Below are positions 57,051 to 64,000 of a stretch of 64,000 nucleotides of DNA, one piece after another. The position numbers were made by a program, and so were the translations under genes. Source of the DNA: Magnaporthiopsis rhizophila (Eukaryota > Ascomycota > Sordariomycetes > Magnaporthales > Magnaporthaceae). Positions within the stretch are counted from its first letter, which is position 1. Each line of letters starts with the position of its first letter. Location: NCBI GenBank assembly GCA_003049465.1, contig PYSS01000095.1:90318-154317 (forward strand), given 5' to 3'. The notes under the pieces were generated by a model. That model was not told the origin of the DNA. It worked only from the letters and a program-made list of their open reading frames with translations, and did not search any database.

Positions 57051-59825
57051 ATGGCCGCAGTGAAGTCGTCGGTAGCCGAGCAGATCAGGCAGCTGAACGA
57101 TGCGCGGAAGCATGTGCTACTCGATCCCAAGGTCTACTCGTCCATCGTCCAGGGTGTTTTGCCCATCATAGGCCCGTCATCAGTCCTCGAGTTCAGGCGA
57201 TGGGGCTCCGACTTCCTGGCCGAGGCCTTTGCGACGCCCTCCCTGCCCCTCCGAGACAAGGAGACTCTAAGTCTTCTGGTCCTCGAGACGCTGAGGGCCA
57301 TGATAGAAAATCCAAAGGAGGATCTCTATGTCCTAAAAAGCGCTCTGCAAACCGCTGCTAGCATATATCCCCTGGTCATACGGTGGATGTACGTGCCAAA
57401 CCTCAACTCCACCCCTGGCCTCCAGCCTTGCTGGTCTGTCTTTGACCTCGCGAGGTTGTGACAGTGCTCATGACGCGAATGCTTGACCGTATGGGCGTTT
57501 AGCTGACCGCAGCGGTGGCCACTGTCTATCTAGTGTTAATAACTCGTACGACACTCCCACGTGGGAGCGTCTGACGGCCATCAAGGCCAAGGTACTACAG
57601 CTCTGGAACAGCGAGTCGTCGGTCATCAGGATTGCATGCATCAAATTTGCTCAGCGTGTAGCTCTTGTCCAGACGCTCCCTCTGAACGGCGAACTGAAGG
57701 TGTGTGGCATGCCTTCTAGCCCGTCCCTCCCCTCCAACTGCCCCTATATCCATGTCATCCATGGGACCTTGCGGTAGTTTTACTGACAGCCGGCCTCGCA
57801 AACGGTACAGCAGCGCGATGGATTGGAGATCTCGCTCGCCCTGGTTCCTCCCAACCATCCTGTGCTCGATGCACGAAACCTGGAAGCAGAAGCAAGCGGC
57901 CTTCTAGACAGGATGCTCGGCGTACTGCAGGACAACAGCAGGTAGGATCTCTTCGCCACTTCCGCCCTCTGTCCAACAGCGTGCCAGCTAACCCCAGCGT
58001 CCTTTGCCACGTAGCGATGCCTTAGTAGTCGATGCGACTTTGAACTGTCTCTCCATCCTCATCCGCACAAGACCCTCAACTTCGAACCGTATCATTAATA
58101 CTGTCTTGAGCTTCAACCCTCTGAAGCTGGCAAACTCCCCAATGACCCCGAAGTCACGTGTTCTCGTCAAGTCCATGGAGAAGACCACCAGGATGTTACT
58201 TGTCCATCTGGTCAAACGGTAAGGACAGAAACCACTCACATGCCTCTCCCGCTATTGGACACTCGCTCACCCTCTCTGCTTCAGAGATCCGCTAAACCCC
58301 GCAAACCAGCGTATTCACCAGCACATCGAGCGACTCGTACGAACACGTAATGAGATATTCGACGAGGCCACCCGAAAGCGTACCTTGGCTGAGCAGAATG
58401 CTGCAGCACTGGGCGATTCCAAACGGCAGCGGCTGGTCTCGGGGCCGGCCCCATTACCGCTGCCACAAATCACGCCACTGCCGTCCGGGCCGACCACATT
58501 GGCCGCCATCTTCACGCTCACCAGCAACTCTGGCCTGCAGGCTTTTGATGTGTCTGCAGTTTCGGCCGATCTGGTTGCCAGAATATGCGTCTCTACGCTA
58601 GCCAGGGTCGACCCGTCGATCCTCGACCGTGCCGTCGGTGTAAGTCATTCGTTCCCATGCGCATCCGTGAGTCCGGGGCGAACGAGCTGTTCTGAGAAGC
58701 ATGTTGTGATGTGGTAGGGCATTCGTGATCGTCTTGCCACGCTCGAGGCGGCTGCTTCGCTGCAGCCAGCAGCCCTGAATCCTGACACAGCCCCGTTGGG
58801 GGTAGAGGAGGACGACGATGATTACGAGCCAGACTTCTTCGCTGCCGAGGATACAGAGCAGATTCTGAACAAGCTGGATGGACCCTCGCGGTCGGATGAA
58901 AAGGCGAAGCTGGAGGCGACTTCGCTTGCGCTCGGCGCATACAGGTTGCCCCCGCCTCCAATACTAAGACCAGAAGATGCAGCAAACGCCGGGCGAGGTA
59001 CCGTGGCCAACATACTCGGGATCACGAGCAAGCTCGAGGACGCGGGTGTGAAGAGAACCCGTGCGGGGATCAACAGGTTGGCAGCGAGCTCCTACGACCG
59101 AGAGTCCTGGATCACCGTGGTCACTCGGCTGGCGACCCGAGCATCGGCTGTTCTCGACGGGGGCTCAGATGGCAGCAAGGAGGGCAACTCTACTCTCCCT
59201 CTCGGCGAAAGATTTCGTGAGGCACTTTACAACTACGTGCTCGAGGACTTCCGAAAGAGGATCGACGTGGCCATATCGTGGCTCTCGGAAGAGTGGTACA
59301 ACGACCGACTGCAACAGCAGATATCCAGAAACACGCCGCTGCACTATGACAAGGTGGCTATTCGCCTTGTGGACGGAATCACGCCGTACCTACATGCCCA
59401 GGACAAAGTCCTCACTCGGTTTTTGGGGGAGATTCCCGAGGTTAACCCCTCCATACTGGAACGCGTCAAAGGCATGTGTCGGGATCCATCCTTGGCCAAC
59501 CTAGCCCTCACCAGCCTGGTATATCTGGTCATGATGAGGCCGCCGGCCAAGGAAATGGCACTAGACGCGATGCAAGGAATATGGACAGAATGTGAGTACC
59601 GCCTCGTCTGTGGGTGCTGAGCGGCGGTAGGCCGAAGACTGGGCCCGCTGGCTTATATCAAACTGCGTATTTTACTGACGCGAGATGCTGTGTTCCGACT
59701 CAGACGAAGAAGCGCGGCCTCTGGCTGCCAAGTACCTTGGAAGGTGGCGGCGAGACTTTCTGACCGCCAACAGCGGTGCCGTCGAATCGCAGGGCCCGGC
59801 CCCGTCAGCAGTTCTTGCAAGCTAA
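57051..59825 (+). CDS. PTA1: PTA1/symplekin, cleavage and polyadenylation factor subunit
   Basis: Seven exons (57051-57388, 57534-57699, 57811-57941, 58015-58218, 58285-58639, 58718-59591, 59704-59825) give 729 residues, near yeast Pta1 (785). The N-terminus is HEAT-like: VAEQIRQLNDARKHVLLDPKVYSSIVQGVLPIIG, LEFRRWGSDFLAEAFATP, then RLTAIKAKVLQLWNSESSVIRIACIKFAQRVALVQT, NHPVLDARNLEAEASGLLDRML and SDALVVDATLNCLSILIRTRP. These are the marks of the symplekin/Pta1 N-terminal domain, which binds Ssu72 and other factors. The later part has NPLKLANSPMTPKSRVLVKSMEKTTRMLLVHLVKRDPLNP and ends in YLGRWRRDF. Pta1 is a scaffold of CPF, which cleaves and polyadenylates pre-mRNA 3' ends. Introns are 60-145 bases with clear CTAAC sites (for example GCTAACCCC before exon 4). 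The acceptor of exon 3 could lie three bases later. Confidence 0.93.
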
Positions 59826-61289
59826 GAAGGCATTGGTAACCATGTACGATGATTTTCCCAGCTCATTGGCAGGCTATTATGAGATCTCCCCTAGATGTAG
59901 ATAGATAGCTGCGCCAGCCCCTTGTGTTTTCACATACCTTCTCTCTTATGAGCCCGCCTAGCATAGCTTCGCACCAGAGTCATCCCGTTCGAGCTATAAG
60001 GAGCCCGCATATTATTAGCTGTCGTGCATATCCGCCACGCTAGATTTCGCTCTACCATAAACCATACATAGATATTCTCGCGGCATGCAAAATGCTTTGT
60101 GTTCTTCTACCTCTGTGATGAAAACTCGGCGTCCTTCATAGAATGATTCAGGATACGGGCAATGGCGACCTTTTCTTCAATGGCAGTGCTGGATTTTTGC
60201 CTTGTTTTGGCGGGGATGAACCCCCACAAGTCCCCAGAGTGTCATAGCCTCACTGCCCGCATGGGTGAGGCATTGCCTGCCCCTTTCATTGTTTCTCTTC
60301 TTTTTTTGGGCTGCCAGCCTCCCCATCAGCTTGCCCACTGCCGGGCCGCCGGGCGCCTGGCCCGTGCCTATCCGGTTAGAGGTTAGGCAATACTGACCCC
60401 TAGCATCAAAATCGATAGCTTAGCCCTTCCCGTCCGGTTGCTCTGGGGATTGAATGACGGTCGATTGACCCCCGCGGTGCTCTTTATTAATTCTTGTTTG
60501 TTGAAGAATTGAGAATGGCTGCTGAAGGAGGCGCAGCCAAAAGTCCTGACGCGGGTTTGAGAGCGGCCAGGAGAAGGGAAATGACGGTAACTCATTATTT
60601 TGCTTACCCTTCCTGTTCTATTCTTCATCATTGTATCTCGATGAACCTCTATCGTTTCATTGGTTCCTTCTTTCATCTTTTCTTTTTTTTTTCGTAGCAA
60701 TGACATTACCCGGCAGTGATCATCAGCCTACCCAAAATTAAGCTGAGCTGCATCCTTGTCCCATGCTGACAAGCCCGCCTGAGTGTCTGGGGTATCCCGA
60801 GGCGACAAGAGCGCAGCCCCGTGGTGGAGCTGCGGAGTGACCCTTGTCGCGTCTCGAGGCTACTCAGTTGCGTGCATCCATCAACTGAATTGCTGCTTTC
60901 TGAAACTGCAAGCGTCGGTTAAGTTTTGGGCGCAGAGAAACATCAGGAGCCAAAAGCGGCACCCAAAAGCGGCGCTTAGCCGTCTCATTCGCCAAGATTC
61001 ACAAAGAAGACAGTGCTCCAGTACACTGGGGGGCCTGCAGGACACAGAGGCCGCCAGCCGCTAGACAGCCTGGCGAATCCGTCCATCCGTCTGCGAAGAC
61101 GCGCCAGGTAGCCCGTCGTTTACAGCCCGCAAAGGCCAGGTCCAGCGGCCACCACGACACTTGTCAGCCTCGGCTTTCCGCCCGTAGACAAACAGACGTT
61201 GCGGCTGTAGGCCACACACTCACCCCCGTCGCCGCACGACGAATTCTGGTCGTGCTCTGCATCCTCACACCTGTCAGTCCGACAAGTAA
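59826..61289. other. Tandem intergenic region, no gene seen
   Basis: About 1.5 kb between PTA1 and the SHE3-like gene. AT-rich stretches follow the PTA1 stop, as in a 3' UTR, and a T run occurs at 60682-60692. ORFs are short and motif-free. The right end holds the promoter and leader of the next gene. Confidence 0.55.
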
Positions 61290-62999
61290 ATGCTGAATCA
61301 GCGCCAGCAGTCCCGGCCGCTCTCTACCCCGGACCGGACGCGCTTTGTCTTCACCATCCATCACGACGAGCACCAAAAACGTAAGCTAGAATCCAGTCTG
61401 CCTGGGTATCCTTCGGGCCCTGCCCTCTTCTCGCTTCCTCGCTGCCGCTCCGAAACCCGGGCTGCCCCGGCCGCCGCCTCAACCGCCGCCCCTCCCCCTT
61501 TTTTTTCCCCCCCGCCACTCTCCTGGCGGCCATCCCCTCGTCAGCATCGCCGAGGGGCTTGAGTGTGCTCCAAATCGCCTATGTCAAGCTGTCGTTTCCG
61601 CCTTTGCGCTAACTTCAATGCCCGCCGCTCAGGAACGCCCCCTATCATCCCGTCACCCGATGACAGCTGGCAGCGGACAACACTAGCCCCCGCCTCGCTC
61701 GGCGCCATGAACGCTAGAAGCATGGCCAACGGCGTTTCCACAGCGTCCCACAACCCGAAACCTCCCACGTCCGCTGCTGCCCACAGCGCCGACCATCCAC
61801 GAAGAATGACATCGACCATTCGCGCCGTTCAGAACCAGGACGACCTAGGCCGGTCTTCCTTTGAAGACGATGGCCGCCTAGAGGGCTCGTCGTCGACCAT
61901 GCACACAGCCTCGAACCTTTCCAGCTCAGTAGACGGCAATGGCAGCCCTCCTGCACGGCGAGGGCCCCACGCCAACGGTGGTGACCGGCGGAATAGTGCC
62001 AGACTTAGGCCAGCGGGGACGTCAGGAAGCCCAGAGACACCGTCGAGGACCTCGAGGACCCCAAGCCCAGCAAACGGGTCGGCCTTTGAGGTTCCAAGGA
62101 GGGAGAGCAGCCTTGGTGTGACGGGGAGGCCACCGGGGAGATTCTCACCTGGAACTGCCGCCAGGACATCGGCCCCTGACGAGGGACCAGATGGCATCAG
62201 CCTAAGCGCAACCGAGGCGCAGCTGTCCAACGGCTGGGACTCGACAGTTGGCAAGGCCGCGCTCAGCGGCAAGACGGGCAGGGTGATCAACCGTCTCGTC
62301 TCGGACAATGAGGTCCTCAAACGGGACATCAAGATCGAGAAGCTCAAGGCCGAGGAGTTTAGGCAACAGGCACGGCTCGTAGAGGACAAGATGGAGAGGA
62401 CCATGGCAGAGTACGAGAGTCGCCTGCTCGAGGCCAATGTGACCAAGGCGCTCCTAGCCAGGAAGGAACGGCAGGTTGAAAGCCTGCAGGCGGCCGTCGA
62501 GCTCGAGAAGCAGCGGACATCGGACGCGCGCGAAAAAGAGCGAACGTGGCGGGAGGAGACGGACAAGGTGCGCGGCGACTCGAAGCGACAAGTCGAGCAG
62601 GCCACCACCCAGGCCGCCCTTATGGAGGGGCGCTACAACGCCATCAGCAGCCATTGGAAGGAGCAGGGCGACGAGGTGAACAAGGCGCTAGCGCGCGTGC
62701 GCCGCGAGATGGCGACCCTGCTGGAGGAGCGAGCAGTCGACGACGATAAGATCAACACGCTCCGGGAGCTCTGCGACCAGCAGGACGGGAACATCAGGGA
62801 CCTTCTGCGCCAAAACGCCGAAGTGACGCGCAAGTTTGAAGAGTACAAGGCAGAGCAGGAGAGGGCGCTGTTCGACATCAAGACCAAGGCTGCAGAAAGA
62901 GAGGCGGAACAACTACGGACGCTAGAGGAGACAACAGAGGTGCTTCACAAGCTGCGGTGGGCGCTGAACGTCAAACAGAACCTCCGTGAAGACCAGTAG
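61290..62999 (+). CDS. SHE3: SHE3-like coiled-coil mRNA-transport adaptor
   Basis: Two exons (61290-61380, 61633-62999) give 485 residues. The first exon encodes MLNQRQQSRPLSTPDRTRF and VFTIHHDEHQK; the 252-base intron has a CGCTAACTTC branch site, and splicing gives K-RTPPIIPSPDD. Residues about 40-235 are disordered and Ser/Pro/Arg-rich. From about 245 a long coiled coil starts with GKTGRVINRLVSDNEVLKRDIKIEKLKAEEFRQQARLVEDKMERTM and the family-defining LLEANVTKALLARKERQVESLQ. It runs to about 470 (ALFDIKTKAAEREAEQLRTLEETTEVLHKLRWALNVKQN). Filamentous fungal proteins with these blocks are named Swi5-dependent HO expression protein 3. In yeast She3 links She2-bound mRNA to myosin V; whether this orthologue moves mRNA is not known. 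Starting at a downstream ATG (61563) in the second frame would skip the conserved first exon. Confidence 0.85.
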
Positions 63000-64000
63000 C
63001 AGTCTGCGGGAGGGGAAGGGTGTTGCAGCAAGCACATGGCATCACGACACGCAAAGACTCGGTAACCCGCGGACCACTGGGTATGGAAATTTATCACTGC
63101 GTCGGGAGTGCGTCATCTACGAGCTCGAGGGCTCTGTCGGACTACCTATGGATAATGCTCTGGTTATTCCTTGCGTTATTTTCTTTTCATCTCGCTCTTT
63201 TACTTCCTTCATATTCTTCTTCACGATTTCTTCTCTCTATTCTGCTTTAAAGAGCTTGCAAACACGTACATACGTGCATATCTCTTGTCTTCCATGCTCG
63301 TTTGTTCTCATCCTTTTCCCCATCATCTACCCCCTCTTTGCTGCGTCTAGAGTCCATCTAGTGGGGAGCAGTCAGGCTCGGCTGGCAACCCCGGCGATCA
63401 GCTACCAAACTCGACCTTCCTACGCGGGGTGGGTGGAGGAAACCAGCCATGCCGCAGTAATATGGGTGCAACCATTAGAGGTGGCGTTGTTGCTTTTGGA
63501 CTTAGACGGCGATTTTGTATAGCGGGTCCCCTCCTTTTCAGTCTGGTGTTTTTTGGGCGGCGTTCAAAGGCGGCGGATTAGGAGCCATCAGGCCCCGGAT
63601 TTGTATATCATATTCCCAGAAGAACGGGACTCGAATCTGACTGCTACTTCTCTCGGGGGTTTAGTTTTGATATTCTTTGCTCTGGGTCCTTGCAGGGCAT
63701 CATCCAAGTGCCAGTGTATGGCGGCCTCCGATGCTCTTGTGTTCGGTTGTCACGCCGCCCGTTTGTACATGGAGTCCGTACCAGGTGCCAGGTTGTGGTA
63801 GCGTCCATATGTGGGGGCCTTGTAAGGCAGGCAGGTGCGTCCCTCAGAGGTGTTGGGTTTGTGTGTCCTGGTTAGGGCTGGTTAGCCATATGTCGTCGCC
63901 CGTGCCTTCCCGAAACGGCCACAAAAGCCCGGGTTGATATGCACCTAGCCTCAACTCCATCCTACCTAGAAATGACACACTTTGCCACTCGTAGCAGGTG
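63000..64000. other. Right-end intergenic region
   Basis: One kilobase after the SHE3-like stop. It is T-rich at 63170-63330, fitting a 3' UTR or terminator region. No gene is recognised before the window ends. Confidence 0.55.

Noticed and set aside
1..64000. Secondary-metabolite cluster, transposon, CRISPR array or horizontally acquired island
   Set aside because: No synthase, transposase, reverse transcriptase, spaced repeat array or shift in gene type was found; all recognised genes are conserved single eukaryotic genes.

Overview
The window is nuclear DNA of a filamentous ascomycete (Pezizomycotina, most likely a Sordariomycete). Coding exons are GC-rich. They are interrupted by short introns of about 60-330 bases with GT...CTAAC...AG signals. 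The proteins are fungal orthologues of yeast genes, and several belong to types typical of filamentous fungi. No prokaryotic, viral or transposon gene was recognised, and there is no CRISPR array or confident RNA gene.

Layout from left to right: a possible C-terminal fragment at the left edge (+, 1-147); a peroxisomal carrier of the PMP47/ANT1 type (+); ribosomal protein L29 (+); the SAM-domain RNA-binding protein VTS1 (+); a septin-like GTPase with a C-terminal membrane helix (-); a C4C4 RING protein with an RD/RS-rich tail (-); a Rab5/VPS21 GTPase (-); ribosome-assembly factor KRI1 (+); an amino-acid permease (+); an NTF2-like protein (-); a conserved fungal protein of unknown function (-); a VPS9-ankyrin-PX protein of the VARP/VRL1 type (-); a PPPDE (DeSI-like) thiol isopeptidase (-); OLA1 (+); alpha-tubulin (+); NOP12 (-); a DEP1/Sds3-like Rpd3L subunit (+); a tiny three-exon COA3 gene (-); PTA1/symplekin (+); and a SHE3-like coiled-coil protein (+).

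The genes form no cluster or operon. They are housekeeping genes, each with its own promoter, in convergent, divergent and tandem arrangement. Some functions are related: KRI1, NOP12, RPL29 and OLA1 act in ribosome assembly or translation. VTS1, PTA1 and SHE3 act in mRNA decay, processing and transport. The Rab5 GTPase and the VRL1-type protein (which carries the Rab5-GEF fold, VPS9) are about 16 kb apart and may act on the same endosomes.

Exon boundaries were set by hand from reading frame, splice signals and continuity of conserved motifs. The intergenic stretches are mostly featureless, apart from homopolymer tracts. Two single N characters mark assembly joins: one is flanked by a perfect 43-bp duplication and the other lies in a long poly-T tract. 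No new multi-gene system is visible. The most interesting items are single proteins: the membrane-anchored septin-like GTPase with a changed G4 motif, the RING-RD protein without a DWNN domain, the 541-residue unknown and the NTF2-like protein.
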